Below the pieces are notes generated by a model. It ran no database searches and was not told the origin of the DNA. It saw nothing but the letters and a program-made list of their open reading frames with translations. Both the position numbers and the translations under genes were made by a program. From Pedobacter sp. Leaf216 (GTDB lineage: Bacteria > Bacteroidota > Bacteroidia > Sphingobacteriales > Sphingobacteriaceae), in NCBI RefSeq assembly GCF_001421515.1, contig NZ_LMKM01000013.1:35000-98999 (forward strand): a stretch of DNA of 64,000 nucleotides, written 5' to 3'. Positions 36,508 to 45,223 of the stretch are shown piece after piece. Each line of letters starts with the position of its first letter. The stretch's first letter is position 1.

Positions 36508-36974
36508 TATACGCCTCCTTTTTTTTGCATTTCTGCAGCCATGTGTATTGCCTGTCGGATGCGCGGATAAGTACCACAACGGCATAAATTTCCTGCCATT
36601 GCATTGTCTATATCTTCATCTGTAGGGTTTGGTTTTTCTTTCAGCAGAACGGCGGCGGACATGATCTGACCGGAATGGCAATAGCCACATTGGGGTACGC
36701 TTACCTCGTTCCATGCAAGCTGAAGCGGATGATCGTTATTTTCCGACAGTCCCTCGATCGTTGTGATCTGTTTTCCCTGGGCTCTTTTAAGCTTTGTGAC
36801 GCAGGATCTTACGGCCTCACCATCGAGATGGACGACACAGGCTCCACATTGGGCAACCCCACATCCATATTTGGTGCCCGTAAGTCCAACAAGGTCACGA
36901 ATGGCCCATAAGAGCGGCATTTCGGGATCCGCATCTATTTCATGGGCTTTTTGGTTAATGTTAAGTTTGATCAT
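36507..36974 (-). CDS. (2Fe-2S)-binding subunit of the molybdo-hydroxylase
   Basis: A 155-residue small subunit. It has a plant-ferredoxin-type cluster motif, '[17 protein letters not shown]', and a C-terminal helical-bundle cluster motif, '[10 protein letters not shown]' with '[15 protein letters not shown]'. This is the IorA/CoxS family. It heads the operon and overlaps the cytochrome gene by one base. No signal peptide of its own; it probably travels out with the Tat-tagged large subunit. Confidence 0.95.
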   Translation of the reverse strand: MIKLNINQKAHEIDADPEMPLLWAIRDLVGLTGTKYGCGVAQCGACVVHLDGEAVRSCVTKLKRAQGKQITTIEGLSENNDHPLQLAWNEVSVPQCGYCHSGQIMSAAVLLKEKPNPTDEDIDNAMAGNLCRCGTYPRIRQAIHMAAEMQKKGGV

Positions 36975-37073
36975 ATAATTGGTCTTGTTTAGGATGTCCC
37001 GGTGGCTTTATTAGATCTTTATAATGTTTACAGCCAAAAATACTCTATCACTCCAGTCATTTTAGTCTTGTGA

Positions 37074-37970
37074 TTAATTTAACGTCCTATACTCATTTGG
37101 TGTCAGTCCTGTTTTTTGCTTGAATAGCCTGGTAAAATGCTGTTGATACCTAAAGCCGAGCTCACAGGCTATTTGATTTAATTTTTTTGAGCTGTCGAAA
37201 AGTTGCGCTTTGGCCTGTTCGATCATTTTTGACTGGATGTAATCCATGGCGGTGTTGCCCGTTTCCCTTTTGATCAGGTCGCCGAAATAGTTGGGCGATA
37301 GGTGCAACTGGCCTGCGCAGTATGCCACACTAGGCAGTCCTAGCTGAGCGCCCTTTCCTGATCGGAAATAGTCCGTTAACAGGTTCTCAAAACGAACAAG
37401 AATATCCTTGTTTTCATTGCTGCGGGTAATAAACTGACGGTCATAAAAACGAATGCAGTAGTTTAACAACAGTTCGATATTTGAAACGATCAGCGTCTTG
37501 CTGTGCTTATCGATGTTCTGTTCTATTTCGGAGGAAATTTTTAGCAGTGATTCTATGATTATTTTTTTCTCCTTTTTTGAAAGGTGGAGGGCCTCGTTCA
37601 CTTCATATGAAAAGAAGTTGTAGTCTTTAATTATTCTGCCTAAATGGGTTCCCTTCAACAGATCGGGATGAAAGACAAGACCGTAGCCGGAAGGCGTTAC
37701 CGGAACGCCTCCGCTGTATATGCCATATACCTGTCCGGGCTGGATAAACACCATGGTTCCATCCTCATAGTCATAGGTCTGGCAGCCATAGGTCATATTA
37801 CCACATTTTATGTTCTTGAAGAATACGGCATACACACCCATGTAGTGTTTATAATGAATAATCGTAGGAACCTCATTGAAATTTACCACACTAACCAAAG
37901 GGTGAAGGGTGTCCACGCCAGCATACTCATTATACTGGCGAACCGTGTCTAATCTTTTAACATCTTCCAT
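37074..37970 (-). CDS. AraC family transcriptional regulator
   Basis: A regulator of about 298 residues: N-terminal cupin-like sensor (about 10-150), a helical linker 'FSYEVNEALHLS' and a C-terminal AraC domain ('LHLSPNYFGDLIKRETG', 'KLNQIACELGFRYQQHFTRL'). ATG 37970 (MEDVKRL) fits the N-terminus of related regulators here; 38030 is a longer alternative. It lies 99 bp upstream of the molybdo-hydroxylase operon on the same strand and is the obvious candidate regulator. The two AraC genes at 45.2 and 52.8 kb share its 'YEVNEALHLS' core and belong to the same subfamily. Confidence 0.92.
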   Translation of the reverse strand: MEDVKRLDTVRQYNEYAGVDTLHPLVSVVNFNEVPTIIHYKHYMGVYAVFFKNIKCGNMTYGCQTYDYEDGTMVFIQPGQVYGIYSGGVPVTPSGYGLVFHPDLLKGTHLGRIIKDYNFFSYEVNEALHLSKKEKKIIIESLLKISSEIEQNIDKHSKTLIVSNIELLLNYCIRFYDRQFITRSNENKDILVRFENLLTDYFRSGKGAQLGLPSVAYCAGQLHLSPNYFGDLIKRETGNTAMDYIQSKMIEQAKAQLFDSSKKLNQIACELGFRYQQHFTRLFKQKTGLTPNEYRTLN

Positions 37971-38238
37971 TTCCTTTAACATTATACCGAATTTAACGAA
38001 ATGAATCTGGATTGGCGAATGTTTACCCATAATCAGTAAAAATGGTAAATAAAAGAGTATTATGTGTAAAAATGAAACCGCACACGAATGGCCCGAGTTA
38101 GGAATAAAGTCTGTCTGCTGAGCCGGTGATTAATATCCTTTTCATTTGAATGAGTTGTACATCAAATATGTTGATCTGCTACAACTGGACATTATAGCCC
38201 CATCTCTACCCAATCGCTAAGAAACCTAATTTGTAACT

Positions 38239-39054
38239 TCATATTCGCTCCCGGTATTCCTTAGGCGTTACGCCAAGCAATTTTTTTACATACCGGCTAA
38301 AGAACGAGCGGCTCGAAAAATCCATTTGATCTGCAATTTCTGAGATATTCAGCTGCTTGTTTTGTAACAGGATAATAATCCGTTCCTTTGCGTTACGCTG
38401 TATCCATTCTGAGGCGGTAATCCGGGTATTGGCCTTGCAAATGTAATTGAGGTACTTGGGCGTGATATTCAGCTTTTCGCTATAAAACCGAACCTCCCGC
38501 TCCCTCATACAATTTTCTCGCACCAATTGTACGAACTGCTCATACAAGGTACCGCTTTGCAAACTTCGTTTTTTTCTGTCGAGCTCGTCCTCAAAAATGT
38601 GCCACATCTCCAATAGGAAAATCTGCATTTGAAGTTTAAGTGCTTCCTTATAAAACCGATGGCCTGTTTCCTGCGACATATCATACAGCAACTGAAAATT
38701 TTTCAGGATCTTCTCCTTATCTTTTTCATCCGGATGCAAGATCGGATATTCCTTGGAATGTATAATGCTATCTATGCTCGCCGTGGCACTGGGCAAACTT
38801 GCGGTAAGCAGTTCGCTGTCGACAAACAAGACCGTGGCCTTAAAATTTTTTGAAAAAGACAGGTCTGATACATTGATACCCGCCAGCCAAAAAATAAATT
38901 CGCCCTTTTTACTTTGATATTGGTGGTCATTAAAGACAAATTTCACGCTACCGCGCTGACAATATATATGGGTATGAAACCGGATACTATAATCCGCTGG
39001 GAATTCACTTCCCGATACTACCTTGTAGAGCATAACTTTTTGATTTGCTGCCAT
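38239..39054 (-). CDS. AraC family transcriptional regulator
   Basis: A 271-residue regulator with an N-terminal cupin-like domain ('FHTHIYCQRGSVKFVFND') and a C-terminal AraC HTH ('LNITPKYLNYICKANTRITA', 'NISEIADQMDFSSRSFFSRY'). It diverges from the hexapeptide acetyltransferase and following hydrolase/cupin run (119 bp between starts) and probably controls that run. It belongs to a different subfamily from the regulators at 37, 45 and 53 kb. Confidence 0.92.
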   Translation of the reverse strand: MAANQKVMLYKVVSGSEFPADYSIRFHTHIYCQRGSVKFVFNDHQYQSKKGEFIFWLAGINVSDLSFSKNFKATVLFVDSELLTASLPSATASIDSIIHSKEYPILHPDEKDKEKILKNFQLLYDMSQETGHRFYKEALKLQMQIFLLEMWHIFEDELDRKKRSLQSGTLYEQFVQLVRENCMREREVRFYSEKLNITPKYLNYICKANTRITASEWIQRNAKERIIILLQNKQLNISEIADQMDFSSRSFFSRYVKKLLGVTPKEYRERI

Positions 39055-39144
39055 ATTAGGTAAAAGTAAAACAATTAATTAATAATAAGTAATATTTGAC
39101 ATTACTTGCGAAATAAATGTAACATAAGACCTTTGAAATCCTTT

Positions 39145-39152
39145 TATCTTTG
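39145..39152 (+). promoter_or_regulatory. Possible -7 box of the 39-44 kb run
   Basis: TATCTTTG matches TAnnTTTG exactly and lies 21 bp before the ATG at 39174. No good TTG stands at -33, so it may need an activator such as the divergent AraC protein. Confidence 0.4.
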
Positions 39153-39173
39153 TTGAAAATAAAAATCAGGTCA

Positions 39174-39734
39174 ATGAGCACAGAGAACATTTTCGAGAGG
39201 TTACGCAATGGAGAAACCATTTCACCGAACGATCCGGAAGCATACAGAATGCGGGAAGAATCGTTTGCGACCAAGAAACTTTTGGTCCAAATGAATAGCA
39301 CCCCAGATCCAGATGAAATAAGAAACTATTTAAGCCAAATAACGCATACGGAAATTGATGAAAGTGTTGTGGTATTTACGCCTTTGCACATCAATTACGG
39401 AAAGCACACGAAAATTGGTAAAAATGTCTTCATCAATTTCGATTGTGTTTTTTTGGACCTGGGCGGAATTACCATTGAGGACAATGTATTTATTGCTCCG
39501 AAAGTGAGCCTGTTATCCGAAGGGCATCCAACTTCACTAGAAGACCGCCATTCATTGGTTCCAAAAGCCATCCACATCAAAAAAAATGCTTGGATCGGTG
39601 CGGGGGCAACGATACTTCCTGGAGTGACCATTGGAGAAAATGCCGTGGTTGCCGCTGGAGCAGTTGTTTCCAGTGACGTTGCCCCGAATACAATTGTCGG
39701 AGGAGTTCCGGCAAAATTCATCAAAAACATTTAA
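39174..39734 (+). CDS. Hexapeptide-repeat O-acetyltransferase (maltose/galactoside acetyltransferase type)
   Basis: A 186-residue left-handed beta-helix acetyltransferase. An N-terminal helical cap (Mac-type) is followed by hexapeptide repeats such as 'IGKNVFINFDCVFLDLGGI', 'IGAGATILPGVTIG' and 'VVAAGAVVSSDV', ending 'IVGGVPAKFIKNI'. The catalytic His in 'EGHPTS' is present. ATG 39174 (MSTENIF) is chosen over a TTG at 39150. It begins the plus-strand run and ends 1 bp before the hydrolase start. Confidence 0.92.
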   Translation: MSTENIFERLRNGETISPNDPEAYRMREESFATKKLLVQMNSTPDPDEIRNYLSQITHTEIDESVVVFTPLHINYGKHTKIGKNVFINFDCVFLDLGGITIEDNVFIAPKVSLLSEGHPTSLEDRHSLVPKAIHIKKNAWIGAGATILPGVTIGENAVVAAGAVVSSDVAPNTIVGGVPAKFIKNI

Positions 39735-39735
39735 C

Positions 39736-40806
39736 ATGAAAAAATCAATTTTTATCACGCTCACGGCTGTGCTTTTATATGCTACAGCAAATGCACAATC
39801 GACATCAAACAATGTACAGATGAAAGAAATATCAGCTAAAGAATATACCACTTTTAAGGTCAGTGACAAGGTCGCCCTGTATGCGGTTAGTTTCAAAAAC
39901 CAATATAACCTGCAGGTCGCGGGACATCTTTTCATTCCCAGGAACATGGATAGGGAAGCAAAGAACGCAGCAATCGTCGTTGGCCACCCGATGGGCGCAG
40001 TAAAGGAACAGAGTGCGGATGTGTATGCCTCGAATATGGCGGACAGGGGCTTCATAGCCCTGGCAATCGATCTTTCTTTTTGGGGCGAAAGTGAAGGTTC
40101 ACCACGCAATGCCGTACTTCCGGATATGTATGCCGAAGATTTCAGTGCTGCTGTGGATTTCCTTGGTACCCGAGAATTTGTTGACAGGGAGCGGATAGGC
40201 GTGCTAGGTGTATGCGGAAGCGGCAGCTTCGTGATCAGTGCGGCCAAGATCGACCCAAGGATGAAGGCAATTGCAACGGTGAGCATGTACGACATGGGCT
40301 CGGCCAACCGCAATGCACTTAACCATTCTTTGAGCCTTGAACAAAGAAAAAAAAATCAGGCTGAAGCAGTCGAGCAACGATATGCCGAATTTTTGGGTGG
40401 CGAGACTAAATATACGGGAGGCACTACCCACGAGCTGGATGCAAACACCGATCCGATACAGCGCGAGTTCTATGAGTTCTATCGCACGCCAAGAGGGGAA
40501 TATACGCCTAAAGGTGGCTCGCCGAAAACGACCACACATCCTACGTTGAGCAGTAATACAAAGTTCAATAACTTTTATCCGTTCAACGACATTGAAACCA
40601 TTTCTCCCCGTCCGATGTTGTTCATTACCGGAGACAAGGCACACTCAAGGGAATTCAGCGAAGATGCTTACAAACGTGCAGGGCAGCCAAAAGAACTGGT
40701 CATTGTTCCAAATGCCGGCCATGTTGACCTTTATGACAAGACCGACCTGATTCCGTTCGACAAGTTGGAATCCTTTTTCACCAAACAACTGAAAGACCAG
40801 AAATAG
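39736..40806 (+). CDS. Exported alpha/beta hydrolase (dienelactone-hydrolase/YcjY-like)
   Basis: A 356-residue hydrolase with a signal peptide ending TANAQ. The region 'AAIVVGHPMGAVKEQSADVY' holds the oxyanion block, 'IGVLGVCGSGSFVISAAKID' the nucleophile elbow (Cys or Ser within VCGSGS cannot be decided by eye), and 'VPNAGHVDLYDK' the His. ATG 39736 follows the acetyltransferase stop directly; an upstream in-frame start lies inside that gene. Substrate unknown. Translational coupling to the upstream gene is likely. Confidence 0.88.
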   Translation: MKKSIFITLTAVLLYATANAQSTSNNVQMKEISAKEYTTFKVSDKVALYAVSFKNQYNLQVAGHLFIPRNMDREAKNAAIVVGHPMGAVKEQSADVYASNMADRGFIALAIDLSFWGESEGSPRNAVLPDMYAEDFSAAVDFLGTREFVDRERIGVLGVCGSGSFVISAAKIDPRMKAIATVSMYDMGSANRNALNHSLSLEQRKKNQAEAVEQRYAEFLGGETKYTGGTTHELDANTDPIQREFYEFYRTPRGEYTPKGGSPKTTTHPTLSSNTKFNNFYPFNDIETISPRPMLFITGDKAHSREFSEDAYKRAGQPKELVIVPNAGHVDLYDKTDLIPFDKLESFFTKQLKDQK

Positions 40807-40827
40807 TCAGACCCAATATTATAACAT

Positions 40828-41307
40828 ATGAAAGTATTAACAATAACCGCAATTGCTACATTGATGCTTTTTAGTATTGCTGGAAGAGCTCAAAGCAATA
40901 AAAAGGCTGATCAGACACCAAATTTTATTTTTCCCAAAGGCACACCTGGGCCAACTGAAAATTTCACAGGAAAGGCCTGGAATGTTGGGCTGGTAGAGAA
41001 TGATTCGGTTTATAACACCGTTGTCGGTAACGTATATTTCGAGGCTGGAGCAAGAAGCAACTGGCACAAACATCCCTCGGGCCAAATCCTGATCATCACC
41101 GATGGTACTGGATACCATCAGATTAAAGGTAAGCCAAAACAATTCCTTAAAAAAGGAGATATTGTAAAATGCCCGCCCAATGTAGAGCACTGGCATGGGG
41201 CAAGTCCCGATACGGGAATGCTGCAGATGTACATACTTCCCAAAACTGAAAAGGGGATCGTGAGCTGGCTGATGAAAGTTACAGATGAAGAATATTCGAA
41301 AAATTAA
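40828..41307 (+). CDS. Exported cupin-domain protein
   Basis: A 159-residue single-domain cupin with a signal peptide (ends AGRAQ). Metal-binding motif 1 is 'ARSNWHKHPSGQILIITDG', motif 2 'PPNVEHWHGASPDTGM'. The second cupin at 42.66 kb is clearly homologous and lacks the signal peptide, so the run encodes an exported and a cytoplasmic version. Similar cupins accompany carboxymuconolactone-decarboxylase-like proteins, as here. Confidence 0.9.
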   Translation: MKVLTITAIATLMLFSIAGRAQSNKKADQTPNFIFPKGTPGPTENFTGKAWNVGLVENDSVYNTVVGNVYFEAGARSNWHKHPSGQILIITDGTGYHQIKGKPKQFLKKGDIVKCPPNVEHWHGASPDTGMLQMYILPKTEKGIVSWLMKVTDEEYSKN

Positions 41308-41390
41308 ATTTATAGAAGTCTTGCTTATCAGCCGCTTACGATTTGAGCGCAATCGTAGTCAGAAAAAAAATTATTAAAAATTATAAAACC

Positions 41391-42137
41391 TTGGAAAATA
41401 ATATAAGAGATAAAGTAATTGTCATCACCGGGGCAAGCAGTGGGCTTGGCGAGGCTGCCTCAAAGTACCTTGCCCAGCTCGGTGCAACAGTGGTATTGGG
41501 CGCCAGAAGGGGTGAAAGGATCAAACATCTGGCAATGGAGATTAACTCAAATGGTGGAAAAGCGCTGGCGGTGACCGTAGATGTGACCAAGCGGGAAGAG
41601 GTAAAAGGACTGGTCGATTCGGCGGTGAAAGAATTTAGTCGGGTGGATGTGATCCTGAATAATGCCGGCATCATGCCGTTGTCCCCAATGGACCGGCTTA
41701 ATGTGGACGAATGGGATAAGATGATCGATGTGAACATCAAAGGAGTGCTCAATGGTGTTGCCGCCGTACTCCCTTATATGAAGGAGCAAAAATCAGGTCA
41801 GATTATCAATATTTCTTCTGTCGCAGGGCATAAAATATTCACTGGTTCGGCTGTTTATTCAGCAACTAAATTTGCCGTTCGTGCCTTGACAGAAGGATTA
41901 CGGATGGAGCTAAAGCCATATAATATCCGAACAATGATCGTTTGTCCGGGTGCCGTAAAGACTGAGCTGTTGGAGCATATCACCGAGGAGGATATCCAAC
42001 AGGCAAATCAAGACTATGTGGGATCAGTTGGCATCAGCCCGGATTCGTTTGGCCGTGTGGTTGCCTTTGCGATCAGCCAGCCAGAAGATGTAGATATCAA
42101 TGAAATTATCTTCCGTCCAACATCCCAAGAACTGTAA
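41391..42137 (+). CDS. SDR family oxidoreductase
   Basis: A short-chain dehydrogenase of 248 residues. It has TGASSGLG near residue 12, the NNAGIMP motif, Ser in 'IINISSVAGH' and YSATK as the catalytic pair. There is no in-frame ATG; TTG 41391 (reading MENNIRDKV) gives the length usual for this group, TTG 41343 would add 16 residues. It follows the cupin by 83 bp and abuts the lipoprotein gene. Confidence 0.88.
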   Translation: MENNIRDKVIVITGASSGLGEAASKYLAQLGATVVLGARRGERIKHLAMEINSNGGKALAVTVDVTKREEVKGLVDSAVKEFSRVDVILNNAGIMPLSPMDRLNVDEWDKMIDVNIKGVLNGVAAVLPYMKEQKSGQIINISSVAGHKIFTGSAVYSATKFAVRALTEGLRMELKPYNIRTMIVCPGAVKTELLEHITEEDIQQANQDYVGSVGISPDSFGRVVAFAISQPEDVDINEIIFRPTSQEL

Positions 42138-42138
42138 G

Positions 42139-42621
42139 ATGAAACATTTGTTTATAACCCTTATGATACTAATTTCCTTATCTTTAAGTATGTCAAGCTG
42201 TGGGAAAGAAAACAGTCAAGAAATAACATCAGAAAATGGAAATAATATCGGAGACCCGAATAATATAACAGGGAGTAAAATGAAGATAACGATAGGCACC
42301 GCCGTGTTTACAGCCACATTGAATACCAATACCGCGGGAAATGCCTTCAAGGCCAAATTGCCACTTACCTTGAATATGACCGAGCTGAATGACAATGAAA
42401 AATATTTCGATCTTTCTGCAGCATTGCCGGCAAATGCCTCAAACCCTGGAACGATTCAAACCGGAGACTTGTTGCTATACGGTTCCAATACGCTGGTTCT
42501 TTTTTATAAAACGTTTTCTACTTCCTATAATTATACAAGGATTGCAAAAGTGGATAACCCTACTGGCCTTTCTGCAGCATTGGGTTCTGGCAATGTAACA
42601 GTAAAATTTGAACTGCAATAG
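42139..42621 (+). CDS. Cyclophilin-like fold lipoprotein
   Basis: A 160-residue lipoprotein with lipobox LSMSSC. After a polar linker comes a compact domain beginning 'KMKITIGTAVFTATLN', with 'LPLTLNMTELNDNEKYF' and 'GSNTLVLFYKTFSTSYNYTR', the signature of the small bacterial cyclophilin-like family (PF18050 type). Prolyl isomerase activity is not established for this family. The start at 42139 lies 1 bp after the SDR stop; the longer frame start at 42100 is inside the SDR gene. Confidence 0.85.
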   Translation: MKHLFITLMILISLSLSMSSCGKENSQEITSENGNNIGDPNNITGSKMKITIGTAVFTATLNTNTAGNAFKAKLPLTLNMTELNDNEKYFDLSAALPANASNPGTIQTGDLLLYGSNTLVLFYKTFSTSYNYTRIAKVDNPTGLSAALGSGNVTVKFELQ

Positions 42622-42658
42622 CTTACATCATTGAATAAATCTTTTAAATTTTACAATA

Positions 42659-43060
42659 ATGGAGACAAGAGAAATATTCCCATTGGGCGAACCGTTATCT
42701 AAGCATTGGTTTATAGGAAAAGCATATTTATATCCACTAGTTGCAAGGGACAACAATAATTGTTTTTCCGCTGGTACCGTGACCTTTGAACCAGGGGCAA
42801 GAACCAATTGGCATACCCATCCAAAAGGACAGGTACTGATTGTTATTGAAGGCAACGGTTTTTATCAGGAACAAGGCAAAATTGCACAGCCGATAAAAAA
42901 AGGTGATGTAGTAAATATTCCAGAAAATGTGATACACTGGCATGGGGCATCGGCTCTTGGCAAAATGGTTCACATCACCATTACCAATTACAGTGGGGAT
43001 GAAAATGTGACCTGGCTCAATCCAGTAACAGACGAGGAATTTTATGAGGTAAATCAATAA
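42659..43060 (+). CDS. Cytoplasmic cupin-domain protein
   Basis: A 133-residue cupin with motif 'ARTNWHTHPKGQVLIVIEG' and 'PENVIHWHGASALGKM'. It is a paralogue of the exported cupin at 40.8 kb and shares the C-terminal 'VTDEE' tail, but has no signal peptide. It is followed after 4 bp by the CMD-family gene, a common pairing for AhpD-like/CMD proteins. Confidence 0.92.
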   Translation: METREIFPLGEPLSKHWFIGKAYLYPLVARDNNNCFSAGTVTFEPGARTNWHTHPKGQVLIVIEGNGFYQEQGKIAQPIKKGDVVNIPENVIHWHGASALGKMVHITITNYSGDENVTWLNPVTDEEFYEVNQ

Positions 43061-43064
43061 CATT

Positions 43065-44129
43065 ATGGAAAAGCATAGCATTATCAAATGGGTGATTTGC
43101 CTGACCTTAATCATAAGCAGTAAAACAATGAACGCACAAATTGAAACTGGCACTAGTGGTCCGTTAAGTCAGCCACAAAAAAGTCTGGTGGCTATATCAT
43201 CACTTACCGCGACGGGCGATATGGCAAACCTTAAGGTACAGTTAAACACTGCACTTGATGCAGGGCTTACCGTCAATGAAATCAAGGAAGTTTTAGTACA
43301 ACTTTATGCCTATTGCGGGTTTCCCAGAAGCCTGAATGCGATTAATGTTTATATGAAGGTAATCGAAGAACGGAAATCCAGAGCCATCAGTGATAAAGAG
43401 GGAAAGAAAATTAGTTTAGAGCGCAGTTCGGGGGACAATTATGAACGGGGAAGAAAGGTTCTGGAAACGCTAACAAGTATGCCCCAAGCTAAGCCGGCAC
43501 GAGGATTTGGTGAATTCGCTCCAAGGATTGATGCCTTTTTGAAGGAACATTTATTTGCCGATGTTTTCCAGAGTGATGTGCTGACCTATCAGCAAAGAGA
43601 ACTGGTAACTATTTCTGCCCTGGCCGCGATGCAGGGTGTGGAGTCGCAATTACAGTCCCACGTAAAATTTGGAATGAATACCGGGATTACGCTAACGCAG
43701 TTGGCAGAAATTGCAAAAATGATAGAGAAGCATGTTAGCAGAACACAGGCAAATTCACTGAGAAATGTCCTATCGATTACTACCACGCCAATTGACGATG
43801 AGGATATGATGGTACGTATTTCTGAAATTGAAATCCTGCCGGAGTACCTGCAGGAATATAACGCTATCTTAAAAGAAGAGGCGTCAGCTTCTGTAAAGCT
43901 AGAGCCCGGTGTGATTGCAATTTTTCCAATGTTCCAAAAAGAAACAGTCACCGAGATTAGAATAATTGAGATTTATGCTAACAAAGCTGCTTATCAATCG
44001 CATCTTAATACCCAGCACTTCCTACATTACAAGACTGCAACGCTAAAAATGGTCAAAACATTAAAACTGGTGGATATGGTTAGCATGGATAAGCAAACTA
44101 TGCAGGAAATTTTCAAAAAATTAAATTAA
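43065..44129 (+). CDS. Exported double carboxymuconolactone-decarboxylase-like protein fused to an ABM-type domain
   Basis: A 354-residue protein with a signal peptide (ends TMNAQ). It has two CMD/AhpD-like helical domains: about 30-110, with 'EIKEVLVQLYAYCGFPRSLN', and about 140-240, with 'QRELVTISALAAMQGVESQL'. Neither has the CxxC of true AhpD. A C-terminal ~95-residue domain ('MVRISEIEILPEYLQEYNAI', 'HFLHYKTATLKMVKTLKLVD') resembles antibiotic-biosynthesis-monooxygenase folds. The triple architecture suggests decarboxylation or oxidation of a small aromatic or lactone in the periplasm (inference). It is the last gene of the run. Confidence 0.88.
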   Translation: MEKHSIIKWVICLTLIISSKTMNAQIETGTSGPLSQPQKSLVAISSLTATGDMANLKVQLNTALDAGLTVNEIKEVLVQLYAYCGFPRSLNAINVYMKVIEERKSRAISDKEGKKISLERSSGDNYERGRKVLETLTSMPQAKPARGFGEFAPRIDAFLKEHLFADVFQSDVLTYQQRELVTISALAAMQGVESQLQSHVKFGMNTGITLTQLAEIAKMIEKHVSRTQANSLRNVLSITTTPIDDEDMMVRISEIEILPEYLQEYNAILKEEASASVKLEPGVIAIFPMFQKETVTEIRIIEIYANKAAYQSHLNTQHFLHYKTATLKMVKTLKLVDMVSMDKQTMQEIFKKLN

Positions 44130-44262
44130 TTGTGCGAGGGTTATAAAATAAGGATTGTTAAACATAAGGTTGTTGCCATATAGTGAGCAAACCAATTCAG
44201 TTGACCCCATTGCCACAACTTCTAATTATTTGAAAGTGCTCTTAAAATAGTGTGTTATAATA

Positions 44263-44307
44263 AATCTATTATTGGCGAGACGGGGTCAATTGACCACGGT
44301 TTACCCA
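44263..44307. repeat. 45-bp att-like motif, copy 1
   Basis: AATCTATTATTGGCGAGACG followed by GGGTCAAT, then CGGTTT and CCA after short gaps; it matches 62394-62438 in the same orientation with few differences. TTGACCCC (about 44202-44209) and GGGGTCAA (44282-44289) also form an inverted pair around it. Likely a recombination site or scar. Confidence 0.55.
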
Positions 44308-44651
44308 CATAACGATTTGTTAGTTCGAACCATAAATATCTGTAAGCCAGGGCTTAAAATAACTTTCGGCTGTTGGGTTAAACCAAGCAGGATCGAACTA
44401 GTAATTACTTCATTTTCAGGCAATAATGCATTTATGCGTTTTTTTTTTGCTTTTCTTGGGAAACCATCATAAAAAGAAAAAGCCTTGAATTTGAGCTTCT
44501 TTCGAGGAAAGAGTTCGAACTTCAAGGCTTTTTGCCGTTTTAGTAGAGTCAATCCGCGGAAGTTCGACCCTCTTCGAGCATTGTGAAGCAGTTGTTAATT
44601 TTGAAAAAACTTTAAAAAATAAGATTGAAGGGCAGTATCGAAGAAAGAAAA
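44308..44651. repeat. 340-bp dispersed repeat, copy A
   Basis: Aligns end to end with 56329-56671 in the same orientation, by eye about 80% identical. It contains a 13-bp perfect hairpin (AAAAAGCCTTGAA, 44477-44489, with TTCAAGGCTTTTT, 44521-44533) and several GTTCGAA-like stretches that recall tRNA T-arms. It has no convincing ORF. It may be the remains of an integration site or a non-autonomous element. Confidence 0.75.
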
Positions 44652-44769
44652 GTTATGAAAAAACTTACAAGTAAACTAAGGGAAAAATGGTCAGCTAAGG
44701 GATTCTGTTCTTCTGTCAAGTCCAAAACGATTATCGTATAATACCTAAACAATTTTCCTTGCTCGCATT

Positions 44770-44789
44770 GTTATCCTGAGCGCAGTCGA
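44770..44789. repeat. Dispersed GTCATCCTGAGCG-type repeat fragment
   Basis: GTTATCCTGAGCGCAGTCGA differs at one base from the GTCATCCTGAGCGCAGTCGA sequence common in Bacteroidota intergenic regions (from memory). Here it is a lone copy. Confidence 0.45.
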
Positions 44790-44856
44790 CTTAAGTAGAT
44801 TGACACTGCGGGTAATCAATATAACGAGTAAAGACGCAAAATTTAAACCATACTCA

Positions 44857-44898
44857 AGATCCCAGTTATTAATACTTATATTCTAGTAACTGGGATCT
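44857..44898. terminator. Strong hairpin, terminator-like
   Basis: AGATCCCAGTTA and TAACTGGGATCT are perfect 12-bp arms around an 18-nt loop; a GTTT tail follows. It is not next to a gene end, so it may be a remnant of a lost gene or part of the scar region. Confidence 0.5.
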
Positions 44899-45223
44899 GT
44901 TTCCCCTAATTAAGGTTGATAGGGAAAAATGTTTTTTTAGAATAAAATATTTTGCGCTAGCTCTACTGATGGAAAAATATCTGTGGTAATCATCTCCTAA
45001 CCAAAACAATCGTTACTAAAAGCAAGGGTTCTCGGAATAAAAATAATGGCACTATGTTTACCACGAATTTCATGTTGCAAACATTAACGAATTTTATTGA
45101 TCTATAACGTTTTATGTTAAAAATTAGCTTTTTTTCAAAAGGAGATTAATTACAGCCGAAGGCTTATTTAAAGTCTATCAAATGTTTGACATTTTAAACT
45201 GTTTTAAATAATGTTGACGGCTT

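Larger units (their letters stand above)
44130..45223. other. 1.1-kb non-coding region with recombination scars
   Basis: No convincing gene. It holds the 45-bp motif shared with the recombinase upstream region (44263-44307), repeat copy A (44308-44651), a fragment like a dispersed Bacteroidota repeat (44770-44789) and a strong hairpin (44857-44898). An 83-codon minus-strand frame at 44301-44552 lies wholly in the repeat and looks fortuitous. Confidence 0.6.

Noticed and set aside
39552..40313. 253-codon minus-strand ORF across the acetyltransferase and hydrolase genes
   Set aside because: It crosses two well-supported plus-strand genes and encodes no recognisable domain.
44301..44552. 83-codon minus-strand ORF in repeat copy A
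   Set aside because: It lies wholly inside the 340-bp repeat, spans the hairpin, and has no intact counterpart in copy B; its Lys/Phe-rich text reflects the A/T runs.
44308..44651. tRNA gene in the repeat
   Set aside because: GTTCGAA stretches look like T-arms, but no acceptor or anticodon stem can be folded around them.
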